In this document: in pieces, positions 14,530 to 23,615 of the stretch
Position numbering within the stretch: position 1 is the stretch's first letter
How the letters are laid out: the number at the start of each line of letters is the position of its first letter
NCBI RefSeq assembly: GCF_000294775.2
Contig: NZ_CP015506.1
Location: forward strand, 533,501 to 597,500
Length of the DNA stretch: 64,000 nt
Direction: 5' to 3'
Origin: Cytobacillus oceanisediminis 2691
GTDB taxonomy: Bacteria > Bacillota > Bacilli > Bacillales > Cytobacillaceae
Program-made: the position numbers and the translations under genes
The notes under the pieces: generated by a model
Database searches by the model: none
What the model was told of the DNA's origin: nothing
What the model saw: only the letters and a program-made list of their open reading frames with translations

Positions 14530-15984
14530 ATGGCAGTATTGCCGTCCAGTTCTTTAAAGATAATATTGGTTCTTTTCTTGCTCACTTCATTTAGTCATGA
14601 TTTGCTTGAAAATTCTGCTTCAGCTGAGGAAGACATCGAAGCAAAAATAGAGAAGGCAATTAAGGATTACCTGGAAGAATATCAAGTTCCAGGAGCTTCA
14701 GTTGCCATCGTTCATAATAATGAGCTGTTTTTTTCACGGTCATGGGGCGTTACTGGAGAATCAGAGGAGGAGGTTACAGAACAAACTCCTTTCACGATTG
14801 GCTCCATAAGCAAATCATTAACGGGAATGGCCATAATGAAATTAGCTGATAATGGAACCATCCGCCTGGAAGCCAGCATTCAGGAATATCTTCCCTGGTT
14901 TACACTGAAAAATGGGAAAGCTGCCGAAATAACAGTAAAGCAATTGCTCACGCAGACAAGCGGGTTGAGTACCTACGAAGGGCTTGCACTATCTGATAAA
15001 GAGTTAACAGGCAGTAAGGCTATTAAGAATCAAGTCAAGAAAATGTCAGAAGTTGAACTGACTGCTGAACCTGGTGAGAAACATCAATACAGCAATGCCA
15101 ATTTCTTAATTCTGGGTGCAATGATTGAAGAACTAACAGGAATGCCTTATGCAGAGTATATGGAACAGCAGATTTTTGAGCCTTTAGGAATGAAAAATGC
15201 TGCAGCCGATAAAGAGGGAGCTTATAAAAGAGGATACCTTAGCGGTTATCAATCCTGGTTTGGACTTCCGGTGAAAAGTTCTGTAGACTACGATAATGCC
15301 GGGGCACCATACGGATACATTGCGGCCAGTTCTGCAGATATGGTCCAATTTGTAAAATTATTGAGCGGGACATGGCCAGATCATTTTATCAGTGACAAAA
15401 CATTGGATTTATTTATGACTCCTCAGGTTCAAACAGGTGAGGACCGATATTATGGTTTAGGAATACGCATATCAGGCCCGGATACTTCCAGAGAAATGAT
15501 CTGGCATTCTGGTTCTACACCTTATTCGCATGCAGAAGTCTTTTATATCCCGGAAACTGGCTGGGGCGGCGTTATTCTGACAAATAAGAATCATATTTTA
15601 GAGGAAGATGGGCTTTATTATCTTAAGAATCATATTATTAGTCTTTTAAATGGCGATGAGACAGAACAAGTACCTAATCATAGTTTGGCGATACAATCCA
15701 TTCTGCTGGGATGCGTCCTGCTGCTAATAATACTTTCAATCTATTTATGGAAAAGATTCAGAACCCGGAAGTTTCTAAAAAAGGGAACGGGACTTTTCTT
15801 AGGGCTGATTTTTATTGGCCTGTCAGCTGGACTAATCCCTGTTTTCACAGCTAGTACATCTTCACCTTGGCATTCCATCTCTGTCTTTGCACCTGATATT
15901 GCCCTTTTAACGATTTTGGCTGTAATTCTACTAGCAATAAATGGGCTGCTGCTGTTTAGATTAATTTTCAATAAAGAAGGGTAA
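14530..15984 (+). CDS. serine hydrolase, class C beta-lactamase / PBP4* family, with membrane tail
   Basis: A 484-residue exported protein. Its signal sequence is residues 1-32 (SLKIILVLFLLTSF...ASA). A beta-lactamase-family domain then carries the nucleophile motif SISK (Ser-x-x-Lys), the YSN motif and HSG (KTG equivalent). The last ~100 residues add three membrane helices (SILLGCVLLLIILSIYLW and two more). Such proteins are usually D-amino peptidases or esterases acting on cell-wall peptides rather than resistance enzymes. ATG 14530 is chosen over an upstream TTG for its ribosome site. A terminator follows. Confidence 0.85.
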   Translation: MAVLPSSSLKIILVLFLLTSFSHDLLENSASAEEDIEAKIEKAIKDYLEEYQVPGASVAIVHNNELFFSRSWGVTGESEEEVTEQTPFTIGSISKSLTGMAIMKLADNGTIRLEASIQEYLPWFTLKNGKAAEITVKQLLTQTSGLSTYEGLALSDKELTGSKAIKNQVKKMSEVELTAEPGEKHQYSNANFLILGAMIEELTGMPYAEYMEQQIFEPLGMKNAAADKEGAYKRGYLSGYQSWFGLPVKSSVDYDNAGAPYGYIAASSADMVQFVKLLSGTWPDHFISDKTLDLFMTPQVQTGEDRYYGLGIRISGPDTSREMIWHSGSTPYSHAEVFYIPETGWGGVILTNKNHILEEDGLYYLKNHIISLLNGDETEQVPNHSLAIQSILLGCVLLLIILSIYLWKRFRTRKFLKKGTGLFLGLIFIGLSAGLIPVFTASTSSPWHSISVFAPDIALLTILAVILLAINGLLLFRLIFNKEG

Positions 15985-15990
15985 TGGAAA

Positions 15991-16017
15991 TGCCTGTCTA
16001 CATCCGTTAGACAGGCA
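15991..16017. terminator. bidirectional terminator
   Basis: Arms TGCCTGTCTA (15991-16000) and TAGACAGGCA (16008-16017), 7-base loop and T run, between convergent genes. Confidence 0.85.
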
Positions 16018-16022
16018 ATTTT

Positions 16023-16499
16023 TTATATGTTCACTGCATTTTTCATTATTTTCCGGGCGGTCATCGCTTTCCATAATCCAAACCCTATTAACGCTCCAAT
16101 GATATTTAGAATAAAGTCATCAATATCTAAACTTCCTCTTCCTGTGACCAGCTGTAAAATTTCCACACTAAGAATCATGAAAGTCATGGCAACTGCAAAT
16201 GATTTAAGTCTGTTTAGGGTTCTTATAAAATAGGGCAGAAAAATTCCCATTGGCAAAAATGCAGCCACATTGCCGGCAAGGTTTTTTATAGGAATGATTA
16301 AATTCATACTTCCATTTGAAATAGCCAGTACATACCCATTAATTGTTTTAAAAGGCACAAAGTTTGAGGAAAGCTTCATATATTCCATTAACGGCATGTC
16401 TGACCAAAATCCTCTCGATATAAAGAAGAGTAATACTGTTAAGGCACCTAGGTAAGAAAGAAAGCTAATTCCCATGATCAATCTTATGATCTTTTTCAT
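16023..16499 (-). CDS. VanZ family membrane protein
   Basis: A 158-residue VanZ-like protein with four membrane helices. It carries the family core NLAGNVAAFLPMGIFLPYF and the conserved VEILQLVTGRGSLDIDDFILNIIGALIGF. VanZ homologues are known from teicoplanin resistance, but most chromosomal copies have no demonstrated role. Monocistronic. A second VanZ-like gene occurs at 45.7 kb next to a two-component system. Confidence 0.88.
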   Translation of the reverse strand: MKKIIRLIMGISFLSYLGALTVLLFFISRGFWSDMPLMEYMKLSSNFVPFKTINGYVLAISNGSMNLIIPIKNLAGNVAAFLPMGIFLPYFIRTLNRLKSFAVAMTFMILSVEILQLVTGRGSLDIDDFILNIIGALIGFGLWKAMTARKIMKNAVNI

Positions 16500-16618
16500 T
16501 ATTATCCCCGCTTAAAAATAGTCTTTGATAATAATAACATAATTTTTCCAAATTTCACCCAATAAACTTAACTGCCTGCTATTATAATAAAACTAATGCA
16601 ATGCATAAGGGGGATGTT

Positions 16619-16986
16619 ATGAAAAAGGGTTGGATTAGAATGATGGCTATGGCATTCATTATTATAAGTGCAATAACCTATTATGAATTCTTTTTTGTTC
16701 CAAAGAATTCACTTGAGCTGTATCAGGAGATTGCCTTAGCAGAAAACTACAAAGAGGCTCGAAAAATTGTTCTGGAGGGATTTGAAAGCAATTTCAAGGA
16801 AGAGGATTTTGAATACATAAGTAGACGGGATACCTTGCCTGATCGAATAAGCCAGTTTACCTATTGGAATATGAGGGCAAGTCCTTTGTGATCATGACAT
16901 CCCCGGGCACTGAAAAGTTAAAAGTACTTGCCGTGGAAGAACTGCCAGATGAATTGAGGGAGTATTTTATGAAATTGCCTCAATAG
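16619..16986 (+). pseudogene. small secreted/membrane-anchored hypothetical protein, frameshifted
   Basis: The ATG at 16619 follows AAGGGGGATGTT and opens with an N-terminal membrane segment (WIRMMAMAFIIISAITYYEF). The frame stops at 16891, but the same protein continues in another frame (EGKSFVIMTSPGTEKLKVLA ... REYFMKLPQ) to 16986. One missing T near 16868 explains it. The restored product is about 122 residues, of unknown function. Confidence 0.5.
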
Positions 16987-17039
16987 ATTAATAGTCATAT
17001 TTTAGTAGATAGGGACATCTTTTATACAGAGGTGTTATT

Positions 17040-17432
17040 TTGAAAAAGAAACTAATATGGCTGTGTATAGTTATAGTCTTGATTTTTACGTTTTATGAAG
17101 TAATGTTAAAAACCAAAAAGGTTCGTTATACGGGTGAAAACGGGGATTGGTCAGTTGAAATTAATGCTAAGCTGGCTGGTCTTGAAGGAAGTCACTCCAT
17201 AAAGATCCGCTATAAAGGGTCAGGTACCGTTGAGCGCGCAGATTATAGAATTTTCCCGGATGATTATGAAGGGGGATATCCGGATTTTGATAATAAAGGA
17301 AACTATTATTGGGCATGCAGTGACTGTGGTTATTATGACCAGAAAGATGAACTTCTTTTTTTCATTGTATGGGAGGAAAGAGGAAAAGCAGGTGAAAAGG
17401 CGGGTTTTATAGATTTAAAGAGGAGCCGATAG
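17040..17432 (+). CDS. hypothetical membrane-anchored protein
   Basis: A 130-residue protein starting at TTG behind GAGGTG. An N-terminal anchor (LIWLCIVIVLIFTFYEVML) is followed by an extracellular beta-rich domain with a CSDCGYYD motif (two cysteines in C-x2-C) and a repeated aromatic pattern. It lies 53 bases after the frameshifted gene of similar architecture. Function unknown. Confidence 0.6.
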   Translation: MKKKLIWLCIVIVLIFTFYEVMLKTKKVRYTGENGDWSVEINAKLAGLEGSHSIKIRYKGSGTVERADYRIFPDDYEGGYPDFDNKGNYYWACSDCGYYDQKDELLFFIVWEERGKAGEKAGFIDLKRSR

Positions 17433-17442
17433 GAGGAAATTA

Positions 17443-17673
17443 ATGCTGTGGGTACTGACGCAAAATAAGAGAAGCTTAGTCAATGTGAAAGAGGTAACTG
17501 TTAAAGGAAAAACAGTGGAAGGAATAATCAGCAGGAGTTTCTTTGTATATTGGAGCAGGGTCCTGGGTGAATATGACTCTCATGAAAGAGCAATGGATGT
17601 GGTCAAACAGATTCATAAAAAATTAGAGGGTGAAGCAAGAGGTTCAACGGCCTTTTCTATGCCTGATATGTAG
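17443..17673 (+). CDS. small conserved hypothetical protein
   Basis: A 76-residue cytosolic protein with a perfect AGGAGG site before its ATG. It begins MLWVLTQNKRSLVNVKEV and has a helix DSHERAMDVVKQIHKKLEG. The pattern is common among small Firmicutes proteins encoded singly, without known function. It starts 10 bases after the previous stop, so it is probably cotranscribed. Confidence 0.65.
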   Translation: MLWVLTQNKRSLVNVKEVTVKGKTVEGIISRSFFVYWSRVLGEYDSHERAMDVVKQIHKKLEGEARGSTAFSMPDM

Positions 17674-17836
17674 AGTTCAATAATATTTGCGGTACCTATT
17701 AAGATGGGAGCGGCATTTTTTTTGGTGAAAAGTGGATGGTTAATTTTATATCGAATTGGATGGTTATCTATTGACTGGTTTACGGTATTATTTAGTTATA
17801 GAAGTTTATTAAAATGTAAAAGAAGAGGTGCGCAGC

Positions 17837-18028
17837 ATGGGAATAATGCTTGGGCTGGTTCTAATTATCTTAATTTTTGCTGTGGTTTCGACTTTGCTGC
17901 TTACAGGCAAGGCTGATGAAAACTATGGAAGTTCAACAAAACGGAACACAACCAATTTAACCTTAATATATGTGGTAATTATTTTTATCGGATTAGCTTC
18001 TCTTGGAGTTTATATTTGGCGGTTCTAA
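17837..18028 (+). CDS. small two-helix membrane protein
   Basis: A 63-residue protein with membrane segments at residues 2-22 and 43-62 joined by a polar loop (GKADENYGSSTKRNTTN). The ATG at 17837 is chosen because GAGGTG is 6 bases upstream; a GTG three codons earlier would overlap that site. It lies 22 bases before the yfmQ-like gene and is likely cotranscribed with it. Confidence 0.55.
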   Translation: MGIMLGLVLIILIFAVVSTLLLTGKADENYGSSTKRNTTNLTLIYVVIIFIGLASLGVYIWRF

Positions 18029-18050
18029 ATACAAATGGAGATGAAAAAAG

Positions 18051-18488
18051 ATGACATGGGCAGTAGTGGTTCCTATTATTCTCGTTAGTCTGCTGAAAAT
18101 CGTGCTGACCTGTATGCCGACCGGCACGGTTAATTGGCTGATCCGTAAATTTGAAACTCATTCCAAGCTTGATGAAAAAGAGGTTACAGTCACAATTGGT
18201 GATAATAGGCTGAAAGATGAGGAGAAGTTTCAGTTTATCAATCAGTTCAATGAAGGAATATTTATTAAGAAACACTATATCCACCCGGGCAACGAACAGC
18301 TTTTTTTACGGCCGGAGATCAGTGGAACACCTATAGTTATTGAGTTTCTGGAAAGAGATGACAAGCTGTTCGTATATAGCTATAAGGACCGAATTGATGT
18401 GGTCAAACAGTGCAGAAAAAAGGTCATCGCATACAGCTTGATTTCTGATAGCCTGCAAAGCAGTTCACTGGCAATCAAGGCCAGTTAA
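18051..18488 (+). CDS. yfmQ: YfmQ family protein
   Basis: A 145-residue protein beginning with one membrane helix (AVVVPIILVSLLKIVLTCMP), then TGTVNWLIRKFETHSKL and a cytosolic domain ending in DVVKQCRKKVIAYSL. This layout and motifs agree with B. subtilis YfmQ, an uncharacterised membrane-anchored protein of similar length. ATG follows GGAGATGAAAAAAG. A hairpin terminator follows. Confidence 0.65.
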   Translation: MTWAVVVPIILVSLLKIVLTCMPTGTVNWLIRKFETHSKLDEKEVTVTIGDNRLKDEEKFQFINQFNEGIFIKKHYIHPGNEQLFLRPEISGTPIVIEFLERDDKLFVYSYKDRIDVVKQCRKKVIAYSLISDSLQSSSLAIKAS

Positions 18489-18508
18489 ACTAAGAACATC
18501 AAATAGAC

Positions 18509-18532
18509 GCCTAGATCCTTCGTGATTTAGGC
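18509..18532 (+). terminator. rho-independent terminator after yfmQ-like gene
   Basis: Arms GCCTAGATC (18509-18517) and GATTTAGGC (18524-18532, one G-U pair) followed by seven Ts. Confidence 0.75.
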
Positions 18533-18671
18533 TTTTTTATGTCTGCAGGAGGGAGGGGAATTACTGCAGCTTACCCTGCTGATCATGCGTGTTGCCTTAA
18601 TTCTGGTGAAAATTGGAAATTAGCCATCTATACTGAATCTATAAAGCTGATGGAAAGGAGGGGCGCCCTTC

Positions 18672-19130
18672 ATGAAAATCCTGCTTAACATCGACCCGCG
18701 CAACGAGGAAACCTCCGTGACAATTCATTGCAAAGAAATCACCCCGGATATCCAGGAAATCCTAGAGTACCTTAAGAAGAATGAAACCGGCCTGATTGTC
18801 GGAAAGGATGGAGAGAACCAGCACTTAATAAAGCCTGATGAAGTTCAATTTTTCCGTTCAGAAGGCGACACAGTGACAGCCGCCACCCCTGAAGGAATTT
18901 TTAAAGTAAAGCAAAAACTTTATGAACTTGAACAATCCCTCCCTCCCCACCGGTTTATCAGGATATCCAAATCAGTCATAGCGAACCTTTACGCCATGAG
19001 CCATTTTGAGCCATCCTTTAACGGGACACTCTGTGTGCACTTTAAATCGGGGGAGAAGGAGTATGCTTCACGCCATTATGTCGGACGGATAAAGGAAATT
19101 TTGAGAATGAACAGGAGGGAGACGAAGTGA
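18672..19130 (+). CDS. LytTR family DNA-binding regulator
   Basis: A 152-residue protein with a C-terminal LytTR domain (about residues 50-148): SEGDTVTAATPEGIFKVKQ, then FIRISKSVIANLYAM and KEYASRHYVGRIKEIL. There is no receiver domain, only a short N-terminal region. It heads an operon with DUF3021 and ABC-2 exporter genes. In such LytTR-DUF3021 pairs the membrane partner is thought to control the regulator. AAGGAGGGG precedes the ATG. Confidence 0.9.
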   Translation: MKILLNIDPRNEETSVTIHCKEITPDIQEILEYLKKNETGLIVGKDGENQHLIKPDEVQFFRSEGDTVTAATPEGIFKVKQKLYELEQSLPPHRFIRISKSVIANLYAMSHFEPSFNGTLCVHFKSGEKEYASRHYVGRIKEILRMNRRETK

Positions 19131-19540
19131 GGACATTTTTGTACAGAAGCATGATCGGCATATTCTTTGGGGGATTCATTTCTACAGCGGCAACTATAGC
19201 CTTAACTTATTTCGGCGGTCAACCCACGTTAGATGGGCAAACATTTATCATAAATGCATTGGGCTTTATTATCAGCGGCTGGCTGTTTACGGTTACTCCG
19301 CTTTATTTTGAAATCCGCTCACTTCGCCTGCCCATGCAGACTGCCCTGCACTATCTTACCGTCACGATTGTTTATTTCACATTAGGGCTTTGGATTGGCT
19401 GGATTCCGATCGGAGTAAAGAACTTTTTCATCTACCTTGCAATCTCACTATTGGTTTACGCGATTGCCTGGATCGGCTTTTATCTTTACTTTAAAAACGA
19501 ATCGAAGAAGATGAATGAGGATCTGGAATGTATCGAATAG
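19127..19540 (+). CDS. DUF3021 family membrane protein
   Basis: A 137-residue four-helix membrane protein starting at GTG and overlapping the LytTR stop by 4 bases (GTGA). It shows the DUF3021 pattern: GIFFGGFISTAATIALTYF, INALGFIISGWLFTVTPLYFE and FKNESKKMNEDL at the C-terminus. DUF3021 proteins are genetically linked to LytTR regulators and probably modulate them. Translationally coupled to the regulator. Confidence 0.85.
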   Translation: MRTFLYRSMIGIFFGGFISTAATIALTYFGGQPTLDGQTFIINALGFIISGWLFTVTPLYFEIRSLRLPMQTALHYLTVTIVYFTLGLWIGWIPIGVKNFFIYLAISLLVYAIAWIGFYLYFKNESKKMNEDLECIE

Positions 19541-19558
19541 AAGTGAAGGAGGATTCGG

Positions 19559-20470
19559 ATGGAAAGTGTCATTTCTGTAAAAAATTTATCTAAAAATTAT
19601 GGTGCCACCCGGGCAGTAAACAATCTTTCCTTTACTGTTTATAAAGGGGAAATCTTCGGAATTATAGGGCCGAACGGAGCAGGAAAAACAACAACACTTG
19701 AAATACTTGAGGGGATCTCTGTTCCGAGCGGAGGGGAGGTTGAAGTGCTTGGCCTTGTTCCAAGCAAGCAGCTGCGTGAATTAAACAAAAAAATCGGCGT
19801 GCAGTTTCAAGCCACATCCATTCAGAAGAAAATGAAAGTAAAAGAAGCGCTGGACCTCTTTTCTTCCTTTTACGAAGGCCCGGCGCAAAAAGATTATTTA
19901 ATAGACTTGCTGGGCTTAAAAGAAAAATTGAACGTAAAGTTTGATGACCTATCCGGGGGCTGGAAACAGCGGGTAACGCTCGCCTTAGCCACCCTGCATG
20001 AACCTGAAATTCTTTTCCTCGATGAACCGAGTATGGGGCTGGACCCTTCTGCAAGGCGGGAAATGTGGTCATTAATACGGCTGTTAAGGGACCGGGGCAG
20101 CACCATTGTCGTGACAACGCACTATATGGAAGAAGCTGAGCAGCTTTGTGATCGGGTGGCAATGATCTATAGCGGCCAATTGAAAGCACTGAATACACCG
20201 CATGAATTGTTGAATGAAGGGGCTGCTGACTGTCTGGCCTTTACGAGTGCCGGCCTTAGCCGTGAATATTTACTCTCCCTTCCTGGTGTTGAACGAGTGG
20301 AAAATAACCTGGACGAATTCAAAGTGTACTGCGATGATCAGCAGACAACAGCTTTTCACATTTTCACTCATTGCCAGGAAAAGGGGATACGTCTGGCAGA
20401 CTTTAAGTTTGAGAAGGGCTCACTCGATGATTTATTTGTCCAGTACTTAGAAAAGGAGAAAATCGGATGA
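19559..20470 (+). CDS. ABC-2 type exporter, ATP-binding protein
   Basis: A 303-residue ABC ATPase. Walker A is GPNGAGKTTT (about residues 38-47), the signature LSGGWKQRV, Walker B ILFLDEPSMGLDP and the switch His in TTHYMEEAEQ. The C-terminal ~75 residues form the usual drug-exporter extension. It overlaps the permease gene by 4 bases. With the LytTR-DUF3021 pair it probably forms a self-regulated exporter operon for a peptide, lipid or drug. Confidence 0.93.
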   Translation: MESVISVKNLSKNYGATRAVNNLSFTVYKGEIFGIIGPNGAGKTTTLEILEGISVPSGGEVEVLGLVPSKQLRELNKKIGVQFQATSIQKKMKVKEALDLFSSFYEGPAQKDYLIDLLGLKEKLNVKFDDLSGGWKQRVTLALATLHEPEILFLDEPSMGLDPSARREMWSLIRLLRDRGSTIVVTTHYMEEAEQLCDRVAMIYSGQLKALNTPHELLNEGAADCLAFTSAGLSREYLLSLPGVERVENNLDEFKVYCDDQQTTAFHIFTHCQEKGIRLADFKFEKGSLDDLFVQYLEKEKIG

Positions 20471-21207
20471 ATGCTATTGTAAAGCTCGCCAGCCTTGAAA
20501 CGAAAATGTTTTTTAGGGACCGGTTAAGCATGTTCTGGACGTTCCTGTTTCCAGTTGTCATGATTTGGCTGTTCGGTTCCATGTTTGTAGGAGACAACAT
20601 GAGCCAAAAGGCTTTTGCAGAATACTTTGTTCCTTCATGGATTGGCGTCAACATAGTAACCACTTCCTTTTTTACACTGGGAACCGTTTTAACCAATTAC
20701 CGGGAAACGGGTGTTTTAAGGAGGTATCAGTCAACTCCGCTTCAGCCATGGAAAATCCTCGCCGCCCATACCTTTCAAGGGACCGTAATCTTTGCCATAT
20801 CTGCATTGCTGCTTATGATCTTTGGGATGCTTCTGTATGACCTGACTCTGCCGGCTTATATTGGCAGTACGCTGCTTTCTCTGCTGATCAGCATCCTGGC
20901 CTTTTTCCCGTTTGCTTTATTCCTGACATCCTTAGCTAAAAATGCACAGTCTGCAACAGCCATCAGTTCCTTATTCCTGAACCTGATGCTGTTCCTCTCA
21001 GGTGCGACCTTTCCTCTTGAGATGATGCCATCAGTCCTTCAATACGCAGCTAAAATCCTTCCGCTTTATTATGTGATTCAATTGCTGAGGGGTACCTGGA
21101 CTGAAGCGCCGATTACGGAATATGGATTTGAAGCTGCTGTTCTGATTGGGATTGCGATTGTGTCTGTTGTACTTGCTGTGCGATTCTTTCGGTGGAGCGG
21201 AAAGTAA
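20467..21207 (+). CDS. ABC-2 type exporter, permease protein
   Basis: A 246-residue six-helix ABC-2 permease. It includes the typical FTLGTVLTNYRETGVLRRY segment between helices 2 and 3 and FLSGATFPLEMMPSVLQ before the last helices. ATGA overlap with the ATPase gene shows coupling. The substrate is unknown. Confidence 0.92.
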   Translation: MNAIVKLASLETKMFFRDRLSMFWTFLFPVVMIWLFGSMFVGDNMSQKAFAEYFVPSWIGVNIVTTSFFTLGTVLTNYRETGVLRRYQSTPLQPWKILAAHTFQGTVIFAISALLLMIFGMLLYDLTLPAYIGSTLLSLLISILAFFPFALFLTSLAKNAQSATAISSLFLNLMLFLSGATFPLEMMPSVLQYAAKILPLYYVIQLLRGTWTEAPITEYGFEAAVLIGIAIVSVVLAVRFFRWSGK

Positions 21208-21226
21208 GCCCTAAGAGATTGGGGCT
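21207..21226 (+). terminator. rho-independent terminator of the LytTR-ABC operon
   Basis: Arms AGCCCTAA and TTGGGGCT with a GAGA tetraloop (21207-21226) and five Ts, overlapping the end of the permease gene. Confidence 0.85.
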
Positions 21227-21315
21227 TTTTCATTGCATAAAGACATATTGAGTTTACAAATATTTGTTAATATTTATATAATTACTTAATTCATGTTATA
21301 AAGGTGGTTATGAAT

Positions 21316-21756
21316 ATGGAAATCTATCAAGCTTCAATGGAGGATCTGGAAGGAGTTTCTGCATTATTTAATTTATATCGCGTATTTTACAAACAAGCAC
21401 CCGATTTGGAAGCAGCAGCCGATTACGTAAAAGAACGATTAGAGAAGAAGGATTCTGTCATATATGTGGTGAAGAAGGAAGGAAAGTATCTTGGATTTAC
21501 TCAGCTTTATCCAACTTTTTCATCTATATCTATGAAAAGAGCCTGGATCCTGAATGATTTGTATGTGGATGCAGAGGCAAGGAAAGAGGGAATAGGGGAA
21601 AAGCTCATAGACAAAGCGAAAGAGCTCGCTGCTGAAACAGGTGCGGTAAGTATCAGCCTCAGTACGGCTCCTGATAATTTTTCTGCACAAAGACTCTATG
21701 AAAAAATCGGGTTTAAGCGGGATGAGCAATTTTACCATTATGAATTGAGTATTTAA
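21316..21756 (+). CDS. GNAT family N-acetyltransferase
   Basis: A 146-residue GNAT protein. Motif A is LYVDAEARKEGIGEKLIDKA (R-x-x-GIG), and motif B is SLSTAPDNFSAQRLYEKIGF. The ATG at 21316 is taken as start because AAAGGTGG lies 9-10 bases upstream; earlier in-frame GTG/ATG codons sit on or beside that site. Monocistronic; substrate unknown. Confidence 0.85.
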   Translation: MEIYQASMEDLEGVSALFNLYRVFYKQAPDLEAAADYVKERLEKKDSVIYVVKKEGKYLGFTQLYPTFSSISMKRAWILNDLYVDAEARKEGIGEKLIDKAKELAAETGAVSISLSTAPDNFSAQRLYEKIGFKRDEQFYHYELSI

Positions 21757-22042
21757 TGGATTCTTTAAAAAGGAATGGATTTTCCATACCCTTGGTTCCA
21801 TTTAAATATCAAATGAATAATATTTATGGTTTTTTATAAATTTTTCTGTTTGTATTATCTGGATTTAAGTAATTTGCAATAGGTTCTGAATGCTCTCTCT
21901 TTGCAGGGGGCCCAATACCACAGACTCTTTGAGTTCTTTAGATCTGTGACATCGTAATGTATAACCCTGTGGATATGTGAATTAGATAAGCAGATATGCT
22001 GATTTTTCAATGATGGAAGATTCAATTGGCATTACCTTAATG
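21757..22042. other. 286-base stretch without a gene
   Basis: AT-rich intergenic DNA between the acetyltransferase and the convergent regulator gene. I see no gene, RNA motif or repeat before the terminator at 22043. Confidence 0.5.
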
Positions 22043-22071
22043 AAAAAACGCCTGAAAACCAGGCGTTTTTT
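22043..22071. terminator. terminator downstream of the MocR-type regulator
   Basis: Perfect 12-base arms AAAAAACGCCTG and CAGGCGTTTTTT with a 5-base loop, directly next to the regulator stop. Confidence 0.9.
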
Positions 22072-22073
22072 CA

Positions 22074-23516
22074 TTATTCTAGAGTTTTCAGAGCCTCAGC
22101 AAACCGCTTAATACCTTCATGGATTCTTTCTTCATTTTCCCTGCCAAACGTAAAACGCACGAATCCCTTCTCAGAGCCCATGGTGGTTCCGGGAACGTAG
22201 ATGACACCCCGTTTAATTGATTCTTCAAGCAGCTGATTTTCATTATGCTCTTTTTTGATCCTGCACCAAAGATGGATTCCGCCTTGCGGAGTGCTGAATT
22301 CCACTTGGTCTTTCAGGAAATGATTCAGGCTTGAAACAATGGAGTTTCTCCGCTGTTCCAAATGTCTGGTTAGAAATTTTAAATGTGACTCAAAGCCTGC
22401 AGACTCAATAAAATCATTCGCAATCCATTGCGAATAGCTTCCATGACCGAAATCCACCTGCTGCTTAGCATCTGATAACCGCTCAATTACTGATCTCGGA
22501 CCGATGATCCAGCCGATTCTGAGGCCGGAAGCGACAATTTTGGTCAGGGAGCTTATATATAAAACAATGCCGTTACGGTCGAGGGATTTGAGTGTCTTCA
22601 TTTTTCCGCAGGTAAAGGGTGTCAGGCTGTAAGGATCATCTTCCACCAGCGGAATTCCGTATTCAGAGGACAATTCAAGGATTTTTCTGCGCCTGTCTTC
22701 AGGAAGCAATGTGCCTGTTGGGTTCTGAAAAATGGGATTTAAAAAGATCATCTTAATTCGATGCTTTTTATATAAAGCTATAATATCATCAGGATTTATT
22801 CCATCCTTGCCTGTTTTTAAATAATAAGTTTTGACTCCGGCTGATTTAAAGATTGGCAGGCTGTAGTGGTAAGAGGGATCCTCGATGGCAACAGAGTCCC
22901 CGGGCTTTAAGAGGCATTGGACGACAAGGTGCAGGGCCTGTTGGGCACCGGAAGTAATAAGTATGGAAGAAGGGCTGGTCTCGATGTCCCGGAACTTTTT
23001 TACATGGTCAGTCAGTGTTTTTCTCAGGATTTCATTTCCCTGAGGGTGATCGTACCCCAGTGTCCCGATAAAAGAGCGATTGGAAGTAATCTCTCTTAGC
23101 GAAGCCAAAGGAAAGAGGTCCTGAGAGAGTTCCCCGCTGGCCAGGTTGATCAGTTTTGTCTCTGCCAGTTCTTTATGAATCCTTTGTGTGACTGGCAAAT
23201 TGGGCAAAAAGGAGCCTGCTTCTATATACCGGTTCCAGCTTGGAATGCGCCTTTTGGCCATTCCCCAAATATCTTTGCTGACCATCGTACCGCTTCCCCG
23301 ATTTCGTTCAACAATCCCGTTTGACTCCAGTTCATCATATGCAGCAACAACCGTGCTTCTATTGATATCAAACTGTTTTGCAAACCCTCTTTCTGAAGGC
23401 AGCGGTTTGTCGGGAGGGAATGTGCCATCTGCTATTCCGTTTTCTATATACATCGCCAGCTGCTTATAAATAGGTGTTTTTGATTTTCTATCAGGTTTCC
23501 AATCCAATTGAAACAT
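22074..23516 (-). CDS. MocR family (GntR-aminotransferase) transcriptional regulator, PdxR-like
   Basis: A 480-residue fusion. The GntR winged helix is in residues 10-80 (YKQLAMYIENGIADGTFPP, LPSERGFAKQFDINRSTVV), and a class I aminotransferase-like domain fills about 110-480. The PLP-lysine segment is SSLTKIVASGLRIGWIIGP; DPSYHYSLPIF and LNPIFQNPTG are typical. MocR regulators sense PLP and often control pyridoxal, GABA or amino-acid genes. No divergent target gene lies beside it, so the target is unknown. Confidence 0.92.
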   Translation of the reverse strand: MFQLDWKPDRKSKTPIYKQLAMYIENGIADGTFPPDKPLPSERGFAKQFDINRSTVVAAYDELESNGIVERNRGSGTMVSKDIWGMAKRRIPSWNRYIEAGSFLPNLPVTQRIHKELAETKLINLASGELSQDLFPLASLREITSNRSFIGTLGYDHPQGNEILRKTLTDHVKKFRDIETSPSSILITSGAQQALHLVVQCLLKPGDSVAIEDPSYHYSLPIFKSAGVKTYYLKTGKDGINPDDIIALYKKHRIKMIFLNPIFQNPTGTLLPEDRRRKILELSSEYGIPLVEDDPYSLTPFTCGKMKTLKSLDRNGIVLYISSLTKIVASGLRIGWIIGPRSVIERLSDAKQQVDFGHGSYSQWIANDFIESAGFESHLKFLTRHLEQRRNSIVSSLNHFLKDQVEFSTPQGGIHLWCRIKKEHNENQLLEESIKRGVIYVPGTTMGSEKGFVRFTFGRENEERIHEGIKRFAEALKTLE

Positions 23517-23615
23517 CCTCTTCGAAGTGAAACTTTAAAATTATTATAACAGCCTTTTTCTAAAATAATGGATGGAGAGGGTTTAAAAGCGTAAAAAAAA
23601 GCAGATATATGGCTT

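Noticed and set aside
16023-16499. Glycopeptide-resistance locus from VanZ homologues (also 45.7 kb)
   Set aside because: No vanH, vanA-type ligase or vanX gene occurs; VanZ-like proteins are common on Bacillus chromosomes.
17704-17916. 70-codon plus-strand frame before the small membrane protein gene
   Set aside because: It has no ribosome site, its end overlaps the well-supported 17837 gene in another frame and its composition is not protein-like.
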